A DNA stretch of 64,000 nucleotides from Acidobacteriaceae bacterium (GCA_030041435.1 JASHNW010000064.1:1-64000), one strand, 5' to 3'. Shown: positions 34,493 to 43,057, counted from the first letter of the stretch. Made by a program: numbers and translations. Notes: generated by a model not told the origin, from the sequence alone.

Positions 34493-35374
34493 TCAGAAAA
34501 CGGTCCCCGCCGTGCTGCCGTTCATTTCGTTCGACTCTCCGCCATGGCACTGACGGCAGAACTGCGCCGTCTGGTTGGTGTAGATATTGCCATCGGCCGG
34601 GTTATACGGGCCGCGCAGGAAGAACATGGTCGCGTACGATCCCGCCGGCAAACCGGACTTCGAGCTGGCCGTGATGTTCACCACATTCATCACGTGCTGG
34701 TTGTGGCAGGTCGTGCACAGAACCACCGGCGTGTTGTTGTAGTTGCCCGGGCTGACAAAGAAGCCGTAGTTCGTGATGAACTGCGACGAATGCGTTCCGG
34801 TCATCTGCACGGTGCCGGTGGCGCTGACGGTGCAATCCCAGTTGTACGCGCCCCCGCAACCCATCACCGCGTTCAGGCCCACCGGGTGGTCGTTCAGGTA
34901 ATTGCCGACCGTGGAGCCGTCGTCGCCCAGCAGCGTTGGGACGTTGTTCGCGGTGCCGTATGTCGATGGCAGCGTCTCATACACCTTGTTCTTCATCATT
35001 GCGCCCCGGGCGTAGTTGCCGTCGTGGCAGCTCAGGCACATCAGCACGCCGCCCACGTCCGGTGTTGCGGCCGTCAGGGCGGTCGGCAGAACTTCCACGT
35101 ATACCGCGCCGTTGTCCATCTGGCCGGTCGTGATCGTCTTGCCGTACAGGCTGCCGACATCCTCGCCCCACAGTGCGACATTGCCCGAAGTGGCATCGGC
35201 CGTTTTGGCGTTGCCGTTTCCATAGGCGCCGCTGTGCGGTGCGTGGCAGGCCGCGCAGCCGCGGCCGTAGTTAAGGTGGGCGCCGAGGACGTCGGTCGAC
35301 GGCGTTGTGATCTGGGCCGCCGCAAACGTCGCGGCTGCCAAGAGCATGAGAGGTATAAAAACGAAACGCTTCAT
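34493..35374 (-). CDS. Secreted tetrahaem c-type cytochrome, copy 2
   Basis: The ATG at 35374 has AGGAGG upstream and yields 293 residues with a signal peptide (FVFIPLMLLAAATFAAAQ). There are four CXXCH motifs (CAACH, CLSCH, CTTCH, CRQCH). It is collinear with the copy at 27614 over its whole length (LGAHLNYGRGC, GNVALWGEDV, SLYGKTI, CLSCHDGNYA, NYGFFV, SNEMNGST), so the two arose by duplication. The frame is open far upstream to 36259, but that region lacks any start signal and overlaps the divergent gene. It is followed directly by a strong terminator, so it is probably a highly expressed single gene. Confidence 0.9.
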   Translation of the reverse strand: MKRFVFIPLMLLAAATFAAAQITTPSTDVLGAHLNYGRGCAACHAPHSGAYGNGNAKTADATSGNVALWGEDVGSLYGKTITTGQMDNGAVYVEVLPTALTAATPDVGGVLMCLSCHDGNYARGAMMKNKVYETLPSTYGTANNVPTLLGDDGSTVGNYLNDHPVGLNAVMGCGGAYNWDCTVSATGTVQMTGTHSSQFITNYGFFVSPGNYNNTPVVLCTTCHNQHVMNVVNITASSKSGLPAGSYATMFFLRGPYNPADGNIYTNQTAQFCRQCHGGESNEMNGSTAGTVF

Positions 35375-35751
35375 AGATTGAAGCCTCCTGGTACGGTTTT
35401 CGGGTCTCCTGGTTGAACCGCGACGCTGGCTTTGCTGGTCTGGTCTTCGTTTGGATTCTGAATCGCAAGACTGCGCGAATGTGCCGTTGCCGTCCGGCCC
35501 TGTCGATGCTGTACTCCTGCGTGTGCTGCCTGCTGCTGAAGCCGCCCGCATGCCTGCCGACCGAATGGATTGAGTTCCCCGTGGAACTTCACCCTGCAAC
35601 CACCAGCGCTCCAACCCCGCATCATCGGTGAGGTTCCCCAATGGGACTCGTTCCCTCTTTGGGAATCGGATCCGGGAAATAGTCGAATATTCGTTGACAT
35701 TCGCGTGCGTCCTGACTTCGTCCATGCAATCATCTCCGGCGCTCCCCACGA

Positions 35752-35767
35752 TGTGACCATGGTCACA
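35752..35767. promoter_or_regulatory. Perfect CRP-type palindrome
   Basis: TGTGACCATGGTCACA is a perfect 16-bp palindrome and an exact TGTGA-N6-TCACA. It lies in the 577-bp divergent gap (35375-35951), 378 bp from the tetrahaem ATG and 184 bp from the TPR ATG. I could not place a convincing -10/-35 at a fixed distance on either strand, and nothing else stands out in this gap. A CRP/FNR-superfamily regulator is the likely ligand. Confidence 0.55.
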
Positions 35768-35951
35768 GTCCGCTGTGACGCAGATTGCTCCATTCCCCTC
35801 ATGTCCGCCGTTACAGTGAATCAGCAGGCTGGAACTACGCGGAAATCCGCCTCCGCAGCGCCCTTCGCTCTCCATCCGCGGGTTTTCCGGCGCACGGCGG
35901 AGCAGCTGCAGTGTCCGATCCTGCGACAGCCCTGCGTGGAAGGAGCTCACC

Positions 35952-36644
35952 ATGGCCCTCAAACCCGCCTCCAGCCCCGCGTCCCCGCAGACCCTGCCCG
36001 CCCTCCAGGTCTGGAGCATGGCTTTCATCTTCCTGGCCATCGGCCTGGCCATCGGCTGGCTCTTTCCCGGTTCAACGGCTCCTTCAGCCTCCACGCAGGC
36101 TGCCGCCGCGCCGTCACCGCCAGCCAGCGCCATTGGCAACGCGCACAGCATCACCATGCAGGACATGAAGCAGATGGCCGACCAGCAGGCCGCGCCGCTC
36201 CTCGCAAAGCTCAAGTCCGATCCCAATAATCCCGCCCTGCTCGCGCAGCTCGGCGCCATTTACCACATCACGCATCAGTTCCAGCAGGCGGCCGCGTACT
36301 ACGGAAAAGCCGTTGACGCCGATCCCGATAACGTCGTTCTGCGCACCAGGCTCGCCTCCAGCCTCTTCCGCGCGGGCGATGTCGACGGCGCGCTCGCCCA
36401 GCTCAACCTGGCGCTCAAACAACGCCCCTCCGATGCCAATGCTCTCTTCGATCTCGGCATGATCCGTCTGCAGGGCAAAGGCGATGGTCAGGGCGCGGTC
36501 GCCGCCTGGCAGCAGCTGTTAAAGGCGAACCCTCAGCTCAGTCCCGATCGCAAGGCCACGGTGGCGAACCTGATTGCCGGCGTAATGGCTACGCTCGACA
36601 GCCGGCACCCAACGCACGGAGAACGCAACCATGACGGATACTAA
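35952..36644 (+). CDS. Membrane-anchored TPR protein (CcmH/NrfG-like), first of a pair
   Basis: The 230-residue product starts at an ATG with GGAAGGAG upstream. One N-terminal membrane segment (VWSMAFIFLAIGLAIGWLF) is followed by an Ala/Pro-rich linker and three to four TPRs (ALLAQLGAIYHITHQFQQAAAYY, ALAQLNLALKQRPSDANALF). NrfG/CcmI-like TPR proteins assist haem attachment to apocytochromes. Being next to 36 predicted haem sites makes such a role plausible, but no haem-lyase gene is present. It overlaps the next gene by 14 bp. Confidence 0.78.
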   Translation: MALKPASSPASPQTLPALQVWSMAFIFLAIGLAIGWLFPGSTAPSASTQAAAAPSPPASAIGNAHSITMQDMKQMADQQAAPLLAKLKSDPNNPALLAQLGAIYHITHQFQQAAAYYGKAVDADPDNVVLRTRLASSLFRAGDVDGALAQLNLALKQRPSDANALFDLGMIRLQGKGDGQGAVAAWQQLLKANPQLSPDRKATVANLIAGVMATLDSRHPTHGERNHDGY

Positions 36645-37299
36645 AGCAGCGCCGGCCCCGGCGCCGAACGCGCGCTGGTCGATACAGCAGGCCCTCGTCC
36701 TCGCCGCCGCCTGCTTTCTCGCCGGCATCGCCGGTGGTTACATGCTGCACGTCTGGCGCGCTCCCTCCGCCCCGGCATCGGCGCAGGCCGGCCCTCCCGC
36801 TCGCGAGGCGAGCGCGCCGGCGCCCGCGACCAATGATCCTGCTCGTCTCCGGCAACTGGCGGACGCCAACGCAGCGCCCATCCTTATCAAACTCCAGTCC
36901 GATCCCGAGAACCCAGATCTGCTCACCAGCCTCGGCAACCTCTATTACGACGCGCAGCAGTATCCCACCGCAGTCGATTACTACGCCCGCGCCCTCAGGG
37001 TCCGTCCTGCCGACGCCAGCGTCCGCACCGACATGGGCACCGCGTACTGGTACGTGGGCAACGCCGACGCGGCCATTGCGGCTTTCAATCAGGCGCTCGT
37101 CGACTCTCCCAACAATCCCAACACGCTCTTCAACCGCGGCCTGGTCAAATGGCAGGGCAAACGGGACGCCGCAGGCGCGCTCGCCGACTGGAACCAGCTG
37201 CTCGAGATGAATCCTGCCTACGGCGGCCGCCAGCAGGTTGAGCAGCTCATCGCCGAGGTCCAGAATCAGGCAGCCACGGCGCCATCGGCATCGCGGTAA
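36631..37299 (+). CDS. Membrane-anchored TPR protein (CcmH/NrfG-like), second of a pair
   Basis: This 222-residue paralogue of the preceding gene has one N-terminal membrane helix (ALVLAAACFLAGIAGGYML), a Pro/Ala linker, and TPRs (LLTSLGNLYYDAQQYPTAVDYY, DAAIAAFNQALVDSPNNPNTLF). The two share the LIKLQSDPENP/LAKLKSDPNNP start of the TPR domain, so they are a tandem duplication. The start is inside the preceding gene, implying coupled translation. A role in cytochrome c assembly is inferred from family and position. Confidence 0.77.
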   Translation: MTDTKAAPAPAPNARWSIQQALVLAAACFLAGIAGGYMLHVWRAPSAPASAQAGPPAREASAPAPATNDPARLRQLADANAAPILIKLQSDPENPDLLTSLGNLYYDAQQYPTAVDYYARALRVRPADASVRTDMGTAYWYVGNADAAIAAFNQALVDSPNNPNTLFNRGLVKWQGKRDAAGALADWNQLLEMNPAYGGRQQVEQLIAEVQNQAATAPSASR

Positions 37300-37368
37300 G
37301 CGTCCTCACCGGCAAACTCGATTGGCCCATGCGCAGTGTCCGACGGCATCTCCCTTGCCCGCGATCTC

Positions 37369-37938
37369 TCAATAAATTCCCGGAATCAGCCGCTTTGTAC
37401 TGCGGCTGTAGTCTTCGTAATCGGCTCCAAAAGCCAGGCGGAGCGCGGTCTCTTCAACATGAATGCGATACAGCACAGCCAGCGTCGGAGGAACGAGCAC
37501 AACCGCAAAACAGGCCCAGGTGCGTGCGTGCAGGGCAAATGCCAGGAAAATCAGTTCCAGGCCGAGATAGGAAGGATGACGGACCAGGGCGTAGAGTCCG
37601 CTGCGCTGTAATCTCTGCCCGGCGCGCATCGCGACGTTTGCGCTAAAGGCTCTGCCCAGCGTGCCGATGGCGACTGCACGAACTCCCAGCCCCAGAATCA
37701 AAATCCCCAGCGCCGCCGGCCGCAGCCAGCTATGGCTCCCCGGCATGTCGACCGGGAGAAAGCCGTGCATCCACTCATCGATTTTGAACGATGCAATGAT
37801 GACCACCCAGAGGACGATCTGCGTTCCGCGATCCTGTATCTTGCCTGCGCCCTCGCGCGTTGTTGTCAGCACCGCAATCAGGAGTTCCCCCACTCCCCAC
37901 AAAGTTGTCAGCGCACTAAAAAAGAACTCCAGATTCAT
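37369..37938 (-). CDS. Isoprenylcysteine carboxyl methyltransferase-like membrane enzyme
   Basis: This 189-residue, four- to five-helix membrane protein has the ICMT/PEMT-type SAM-binding signature at its C-terminus: GLYALVRHPSYLGLELIFLA, then VEETALRLAFGADYEDYSRSTKRLIPGIY (HPSY, EE and RLIPG are the key groups). Bacterial members methylate small lipophilic carboxylates or amines; the substrate is rarely known. It is divergent from a DesK/DesR-like pair and shares its control region, so it is the best candidate target of that system. The gene converges on the TPR pair. Confidence 0.8.
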   Translation of the reverse strand: MNLEFFFSALTTLWGVGELLIAVLTTTREGAGKIQDRGTQIVLWVVIIASFKIDEWMHGFLPVDMPGSHSWLRPAALGILILGLGVRAVAIGTLGRAFSANVAMRAGQRLQRSGLYALVRHPSYLGLELIFLAFALHARTWACFAVVLVPPTLAVLYRIHVEETALRLAFGADYEDYSRSTKRLIPGIY

Positions 37939-37996
37939 GACCGTCCTCGCGTGTCGTAAGAGAAGAATGCCCTGGACGGCCGGCGAAAAACAGTAG

Positions 37997-38063
37997 CAGC
38001 TGTCATCGACGAGAGATGACAGGCATCACCATGACGCCTGTCATGCGTTCTCCGTGACAGCTG
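37997..38063. promoter_or_regulatory. Four-arm nested palindrome between ICMT and the DesK/DesR genes
   Basis: Four 9-bp arms lie symmetrically around 38030: CAGCTGTCA (37997-38005), ATGACAGGC (38016-38024), GCCTGTCAT (38036-38044) and TGACAGCTG (38055-38063). The outer pair and the inner pair are each perfect inverted repeats. Both outer spacers are 10 nt, and every arm contains CTGTCA or TGACAG. This is the expected form of a multi-dimer response-regulator operator serving both divergent genes. Confidence 0.65.
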
Positions 38064-38102
38064 CGGGTGCCGGGGCCGTTCGCGTGGTGGGATGATGAAC
38101 GT

Positions 38103-39281
38103 ATGAGCAACCGGCAGGTCCGCGCACCGGAACCGAACGCGGCAGCCCACGTCACCCAGGCCAGGCGGGAGTTCGTCCGCGGCCGCTGGATCGTGCGCGG
38201 GTTGGGGTTGCTGTATGCCGCATATTTCTTTCTCGTGCCGGCGTACCGGCACTCGTTTGCCGTCTGGACGGAATGCGCGGCGTTTTTCGCGGCCTTTCTG
38301 GTGCTTTTTTTCCTTGCCGTGCTGCTGACCGGCCGCCGCCAAACCGTGACGTTTGTGCTGTTCTTTCTCTTCACCCTTCTCTATTACCCCTTCAGCCAGG
38401 AAACCTATGGAGTGTTTGTCTACCCTTTCGCGATCCTCTGCCTTTACCTCACTCGCATGGGCACTCTGTTTCTGGTGCTGGCTGCGATGATGGCCGGAGT
38501 CGTGGTGGAGACTCGATATCTCGGTCACCCCCTGATTACCGCCGAAGAAACTCTCTTCTTCTGCGTCATTATTGGGCTGACCAACTTTGCCTTTGCCCAG
38601 CAGGCCCGAACCAATGCTCTTCTGCAACGCGCCAATTCTGAGATCGAACGTCTGTCCCAGGAAGCAGAGCGCGAGCGCATCGCACGCGATCTGCACGACC
38701 TCCTTGGCCATACCCTCACCGTTATCGCGGTGAAGCTCGATCTCGCCCGGCGGCTCCTCTCCCACGACTCGGACCGCGCACGCAACGAGATCGTGGACGC
38801 GGAGCAGACCGCCCGGAATGCGCTTGCCGAGGTGAGAGAAGCCGTCTCCGGCTACCGCGCCGATGGTCTGGACGCGGAGATCGGCCGCGCCCGGCGAAGC
38901 CTGCTTTCCGCCGATGTCAGGCTGACCGCTACTCTCGCTTCGGTGCAACTTTCCTCTCGCCAGGTCGACGTGCTTTGCCTTGCCCTGCGCGAGGCCATAA
39001 CGAACATCGTCCGCCATGCTCACGCAACCCTGTGCCGCGTAGCCCTCCTCGAAAAGGACGGGACGATTCATCTCACCATCGAGGACAATGGGCTGGGCGG
39101 CCCGATTCGTGAAGGCAACGGCCTGCGCGGCATGCGCGAGCGCCTTCAATCCGTGGCTGGGAACGTGAACCTGGCAGCTTTGGCCAATGGAGGAACAAGC
39201 CTCCAGCTGACGTTGCCGCTGGAGAGTGAACCTCCGGCACAATGGGCTTCGCGATTTGCCGGAGAGGCGGATACGCTTTGA
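38103..39281 (+). CDS. DesK-like sensor histidine kinase (HisKA_3 family)
   Basis: The ATG at 38103 gives 392 residues; the frame is open to 38067. Five to six membrane helices (about residues 28-165) form a compact sensor without a periplasmic domain, as in DesK. A short linker and the HisKA_3 box with phospho-acceptor H198 (ERIARDLHDLLGHTLTVI) follow, then an ATPase domain (IVRHAHATLC, IEDNGLGG, GLRGMRERL). DesK-type kinases sense membrane thickness or fluidity. The stop overlaps the response-regulator TTG start. The neighbouring ICMT-like membrane enzyme fits a lipid- or membrane-related output. Confidence 0.86.
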   Translation: MSNRQVRAPEPNAAAHVTQARREFVRGRWIVRGLGLLYAAYFFLVPAYRHSFAVWTECAAFFAAFLVLFFLAVLLTGRRQTVTFVLFFLFTLLYYPFSQETYGVFVYPFAILCLYLTRMGTLFLVLAAMMAGVVVETRYLGHPLITAEETLFFCVIIGLTNFAFAQQARTNALLQRANSEIERLSQEAERERIARDLHDLLGHTLTVIAVKLDLARRLLSHDSDRARNEIVDAEQTARNALAEVREAVSGYRADGLDAEIGRARRSLLSADVRLTATLASVQLSSRQVDVLCLALREAITNIVRHAHATLCRVALLEKDGTIHLTIEDNGLGGPIREGNGLRGMRERLQSVAGNVNLAALANGGTSLQLTLPLESEPPAQWASRFAGEADTL

Positions 39282-39892
39282 CGCAACCGATACGCGTGGT
39301 GCTGGCGGAGGACCAAAGCATGTTGCGGGGAGCGCTCGCAGCCCTGCTCTCGATCGAACCTGATATTGAGGTGCTCGGATCTTTCTCCGATGGAGAGCAG
39401 GCCCTGCATGCAGTCGGGAAACACCGTCCGGATGTTTTGGTCACCGACATCGAGATGCCGAAGATGAGCGGACTCGAACTCACCGCCCGGGTGAGAGAGC
39501 TCTACCCGGACACACACGTCCTCATCCTGACCACCTTCGCGCGTGCCGGATATTTGCGGCGAGCACTGGAAGCCGGAGCCTCTGCCTATCTTCTCAAGGA
39601 CCGCCCCTCGGAAGAACTCGCCGACGCGGTCCGGGGAGTCAGTCGCGGAGCTCGCATCGTGGATCCCCAGCTGGCCTCGCAGATCTGGAGCACCGAAAAA
39701 GATCCGCTTACCGACAGAGAACGCTTGATCCTGCGCCGCGCCGGCGACGGTGAAACCACCGCGGAGCTGGCCCGTTCGCTGCGGCTCACAGAGGGGACCG
39801 TGCGCAACTATCTCTCCGAGGCCATCTCCAAGCTGCACGCCTCCAACCGGTTTGATGCCGCCCGGATTGCTCGCAATAAAGGATGGCTTTGA
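39278..39892 (+). CDS. DesR-like response regulator (NarL/FixJ family)
   Basis: A TTG start at 39278 is preferred: it overlaps the kinase stop (TTGA), has GGAGAGG 9 nt upstream, and yields 204 residues beginning MTQPIRVVLAEDQ, the usual receiver N-terminus. Phospho-acceptor is D57 (VLVTDIEMPKMSG), with conserved T and K (ILTTFARAG, YLLKDRPSEE). The C-terminal LuxR-type HTH (LTDRERLILRRAGDG ... LTEGTVRNYLSEAISKL) binds DNA as a dimer. It forms a two-gene operon with the kinase and likely binds the nested palindrome upstream. Confidence 0.9.
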   Translation: MTQPIRVVLAEDQSMLRGALAALLSIEPDIEVLGSFSDGEQALHAVGKHRPDVLVTDIEMPKMSGLELTARVRELYPDTHVLILTTFARAGYLRRALEAGASAYLLKDRPSEELADAVRGVSRGARIVDPQLASQIWSTEKDPLTDRERLILRRAGDGETTAELARSLRLTEGTVRNYLSEAISKLHASNRFDAARIARNKGWL

Positions 39893-40140
39893 CGCACCCC
39901 CTGCGTGCCTTCCAGGCCGATTTGCCTCTGGACACATCTGCCCAATAAGGACAACAATCGCCGGAACAGATTGCGCATAAGCGCCGGGATCGCCTTTCGC
40001 GTGAACACGAACGCCCGGCAGCGGAGCCGCAACTGCTGGAAGCGGGCCTGCGTGAAGATCAAAGCGGGCACGAAGATTAACTTTCGTGCCGACGACGCGG
40101 CGTGACGAACGATCTCGGCGGAATCACGGATGAGGATGAA

Positions 40141-41544
40141 ATGAGCCAGCCAGACTTTCGGGTCGAGAAGGATTCCCTGGGCGACGTTGCTGTCCCGGTG
40201 GACAAGCTGTGGGGAGCGCAGACCCAGCGTTCGCTCGAACATTTCAGCATTGGGACCGATCTCATGCCGCGGGAGATGATCGCGTCGTACGCGGTCCTCA
40301 AGAAGGGAGCGGCGAGTGCGAATCGCGCGGGCGGCAGGCTCGACGCTGAGCGGCATGCGCTCATTGTTCGCGTGTGCGATGAGATTCTCGCCGGGCAGCA
40401 CCAGGATATGTTTCCCCTGCACGTGTGGATGACGGGCAGCGGCACCCAATTCAACATGAACGTGAACGAGGTCATTTCCAACCGCTGCTGCCAGCTTGCC
40501 GGGACATCGCTGGGCAGCAAAACGCCCGTTCATCCCAACGACCACGTGAATATGTCGCAGTCGTCGAACGATTCCTTCCCCTCGGCAATGAACATCGCGG
40601 TCGCCGTGAATGTGAAAGAACGGCTGATTCCCTCCGTTCGCAATCTGCACGACGCGATTGCGGCGAAGGCCGGGGAATGGAAGGACATCGTCAAGATCGG
40701 CAGAACGCACATGCAGGACGCCACGCCGCTGACGCTGGGTCAGGAGTGGTCAGGCTATGCGGCGATGCTCGCCGACAATCTCGACCGCATCGAGGATGGA
40801 CTGAAGGGCGTCTATCGTCTGGCGCTGGGCGGAACTGCTGTGGGCACCGGCATCAACGCGGCGCCGGATTTCGCGGACGCGGTTGCTGCCGAGATCGCCA
40901 AACTGACGAATCTGCCGTTCATCACAGCGCCTGACAAGTTTGCGGTGCAGGGCGCCCACGACGATCTGGTGCAGGTATCGGGGACGCTGCGCACTCTGTC
41001 CGTCTCGCTGTACAAAATCGCGAATGACATTCGTCTCATGTCGTGCGGTCCTCGGGCCGGATTTGCCGAGCTGCTCATTCCTGAAAACGAGCCCGGCTCC
41101 TCGATTATGCCCGGCAAGGTGAATCCCACGCAGGCTGAAGCCCTGGCCATGATCGCTGTGCAGGTGATGGCAAACGACGTCGCAGCCGGATTCGGCGGCG
41201 CCGGAGGCTATCTGGAGATGAACGTTTACAAGCCGCTGCTGATTTTCAACATCATGCATTCCATCGCCATCCTGAGCGGCGGCTGCACGAATTTCCGTAA
41301 ATTCCTAATTGAAGGCACAAAGCCGAACCTGAAGAAGATTCAGGAGTACGTGGAGCGATCCCTGATGCTGGTGACGGCGCTCTCCCCCGTCATCGGTTAT
41401 GACAAGGCGTCGAAGATTGCGCACTTCGCAATGGAAAACGACCTCACCTTGAAGGGCGCCGCGCTGCAGCTTGGCTTCGTCACAGAGGATGAGTTCGACC
41501 GGGTTGTCGATCCGAAGAAGATGGTTCATCCTTACCTTGCTTAA
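40141..41544 (+). CDS. fumC: Fumarate hydratase class II
   Basis: The ATG at 40141, with ATGAGGATGAA upstream, gives 467 residues, a length typical of FumC. The fumarase/aspartase signature [11 protein letters not shown] is intact. Substrate-site motifs WLTGSGTQ-like ([15 protein letters not shown]), [14 protein letters not shown] and [11 protein letters not shown] are all present. It interconverts fumarate and malate in the TCA cycle and needs no Fe-S cluster. A GTG at 40102 is in frame but poorly placed. It stands alone, 79 bp before the ThrE-like exporter. The 2-oxoglutarate from hydroxyproline would pass through this step. Confidence 0.95.
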   Translation: MSQPDFRVEKDSLGDVAVPVDKLWGAQTQRSLEHFSIGTDLMPREMIASYAVLKKGAASANRAGGRLDAERHALIVRVCDEILAGQHQDMFPLHVWMTGSGTQFNMNVNEVISNRCCQLAGTSLGSKTPVHPNDHVNMSQSSNDSFPSAMNIAVAVNVKERLIPSVRNLHDAIAAKAGEWKDIVKIGRTHMQDATPLTLGQEWSGYAAMLADNLDRIEDGLKGVYRLALGGTAVGTGINAAPDFADAVAAEIAKLTNLPFITAPDKFAVQGAHDDLVQVSGTLRTLSVSLYKIANDIRLMSCGPRAGFAELLIPENEPGSSIMPGKVNPTQAEALAMIAVQVMANDVAAGFGGAGGYLEMNVYKPLLIFNIMHSIAILSGGCTNFRKFLIEGTKPNLKKIQEYVERSLMLVTALSPVIGYDKASKIAHFAMENDLTLKGAALQLGFVTEDEFDRVVDPKKMVHPYLA

Positions 41545-41623
41545 CCCGCGGCGATGCAGCAGGGGCTTTCGCGTTCGTCGTCGACACGCGTGATCGGGAT
41601 TTGCCGGGAGTGTGAGAAACGGA

Positions 41624-42886
41624 ATGACCCCAGAGGAGCGGTCCGGTTTGGTTCTCGGCTTCGCCCAGGTTCTGTACGAAAACGGCCAGAGTACCGACCA
41701 GGTTCTGGCCGCCGTGGAGAGCTTCGGAAATGCGCTCGGGCTGCGCGCCCGGCTTATCCCTCGCTGGGGCGAGCTCCAGCTCCGCACTCAGGATGGAAAC
41801 AGCGACCTGATGATGACCGTCGAGGCCACACCGGCCAACGTGCACATGGCGCGAGTGTCTTCAGCCATGCAGGCCCTGGAGGATCTCCGCGCAGGGCGCC
41901 TGTCTCCGGCAGCCGCGGGCGGAGCGATCTCCGCAATCGGCAGGATGCCGCCGGCGCCCACCTGGCTGTTTACGCTCGCCGCTGCAGCCGGCGCCGTGGC
42001 GCTTGCGGTGATCTTCGGAGTTCAGCATCTGCCGGCCGCTGTGCTTATCTTTTTCAGCGCCGGGGCCGGCGCCATCCTCCGCCGCGGCGCGGCACGCTTC
42101 AGTGCCAACCTCTTCCTTGAGCCATTCTGCGCCGCGTTGCTGGCCGGTGTAGTTGGCGCACTGGCCGTGCGGTACCAGTGGAGCTCATCGCTGCGTCTGG
42201 TCGCAGTGTGCCCCTGCATGGTCCTGGTGCCAGGGCCCCCGGTTCTCAATGGCGCGCTCGATCTGCTGCGCGGCCGCGTTCATCTGGGCGCATCGCGCCT
42301 CATCTACGCAGTGCTGGTGGTCGCCGCTATCTCCACCGGCCTGCTCTTCGGTCTCGCTCTTCTGGGTGTTTCATTGCCCGTCGGCCCGGAGGGAAGAACC
42401 GTGCCCCTGTGGTTTGACGCGATCGCCGCCGGCGTCGCTGTTGCCGCTTACAGCATCTTCTTCTCAGCGCCCTGGCGGATGCTGCCCTGGCCGGTGGTCA
42501 CCGGCATGCTCGCCCACAGTCTGCGCTGGTGGTGCATGGTCGTCCTGCACTCCAGCTCAGCGACGGGCGCCCTCGTTGCCTGTCTGCTGGCCGGCCTCAT
42601 CCTCACTCCCGTCGCGCTCCGCCGCCACATGCCCTTCGCCGCCATCGGATTTGCTTCCGTAGTATCGATGATCCCCGGCGTCTATCTGTTCAGGATGGCG
42701 AGTGGCCTGCTCCAGCTTGCCAATGGGTCGCACACCTCTTTGGACCTGATCGGCGCGACCATCGCCGACGGTTTGACCGCGGGCGTGATTATTTTTGCTA
42801 TGAGCTGTGGCCTGCTCATTCCCAAGCTGGCCATCGTTCGCCTGGCACGGCAACAACAATCGCGCCACAACCGGAAACGAAGTTGA
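41624..42886 (+). CDS. ThrE-like threonine/serine exporter family membrane protein
   Basis: This 420-residue protein joins the two ThrE domains. The N-terminal soluble and membrane part (GLVLGFAQVLYENGQSTDQVLAAVESF, ALEDLRAGRLSPAAA) is the DUF1212 domain, and the C-terminal half is the ThrE_2 domain (FFSAPWRMLPWPVVTGMLAH, SVVSMIPGVYLFRMASGL). About ten membrane helices are visible. ThrE of Corynebacterium exports threonine and serine with the proton gradient. Substrate here is not established. The start could also be GTG 41612. Confidence 0.85.
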   Translation: MTPEERSGLVLGFAQVLYENGQSTDQVLAAVESFGNALGLRARLIPRWGELQLRTQDGNSDLMMTVEATPANVHMARVSSAMQALEDLRAGRLSPAAAGGAISAIGRMPPAPTWLFTLAAAAGAVALAVIFGVQHLPAAVLIFFSAGAGAILRRGAARFSANLFLEPFCAALLAGVVGALAVRYQWSSSLRLVAVCPCMVLVPGPPVLNGALDLLRGRVHLGASRLIYAVLVVAAISTGLLFGLALLGVSLPVGPEGRTVPLWFDAIAAGVAVAAYSIFFSAPWRMLPWPVVTGMLAHSLRWWCMVVLHSSSATGALVACLLAGLILTPVALRRHMPFAAIGFASVVSMIPGVYLFRMASGLLQLANGSHTSLDLIGATIADGLTAGVIIFAMSCGLLIPKLAIVRLARQQQSRHNRKRS

Positions 42887-42904
42887 GTATCGCAGGGCCT
42901 GCGG

Positions 42905-43057
42905 GCCGACTCTGATGTTGAGTTTATAGGCAGCGACGGTAATCAGCTCTCCGAGCAGCATACTGAGGCCGCCGTCGCCGATGATGCAGAAGACGGGACG
43001 GTTGGGCCAGGCCACGGCAGCCGCGATGGCGTAGGATCGGCACGCCTCCGGCTGCAC
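42905..43057 (-). pseudogene. Fragment of a TPP-dependent enzyme (pyruvate oxidase/acetolactate synthase type)
   Basis: About 50 codons read AIAAAVAWPNRPVFCIIGD and then GGLSMLLGELITVAAYKLNI. This is the TPP/Mg2+-binding GDG-x(~25)-N segment of PoxB/IlvB-type enzymes (compare GDGGFSMLMGEF in PoxB). There is nothing upstream but the 3' end of the kinase gene, and the frame then runs antisense into the ThrE gene, so only this piece survives. It is a decayed remnant, possibly left by deletion at the kinase boundary. Confidence 0.7.

Noticed and set aside
34493-36259. 588-codon reading of the tetrahaem gene
   Set aside because: The first ~295 codons have no start signal and run antisense to the TPR gene; ATG 35374 has AGGAGG and a signal peptide.
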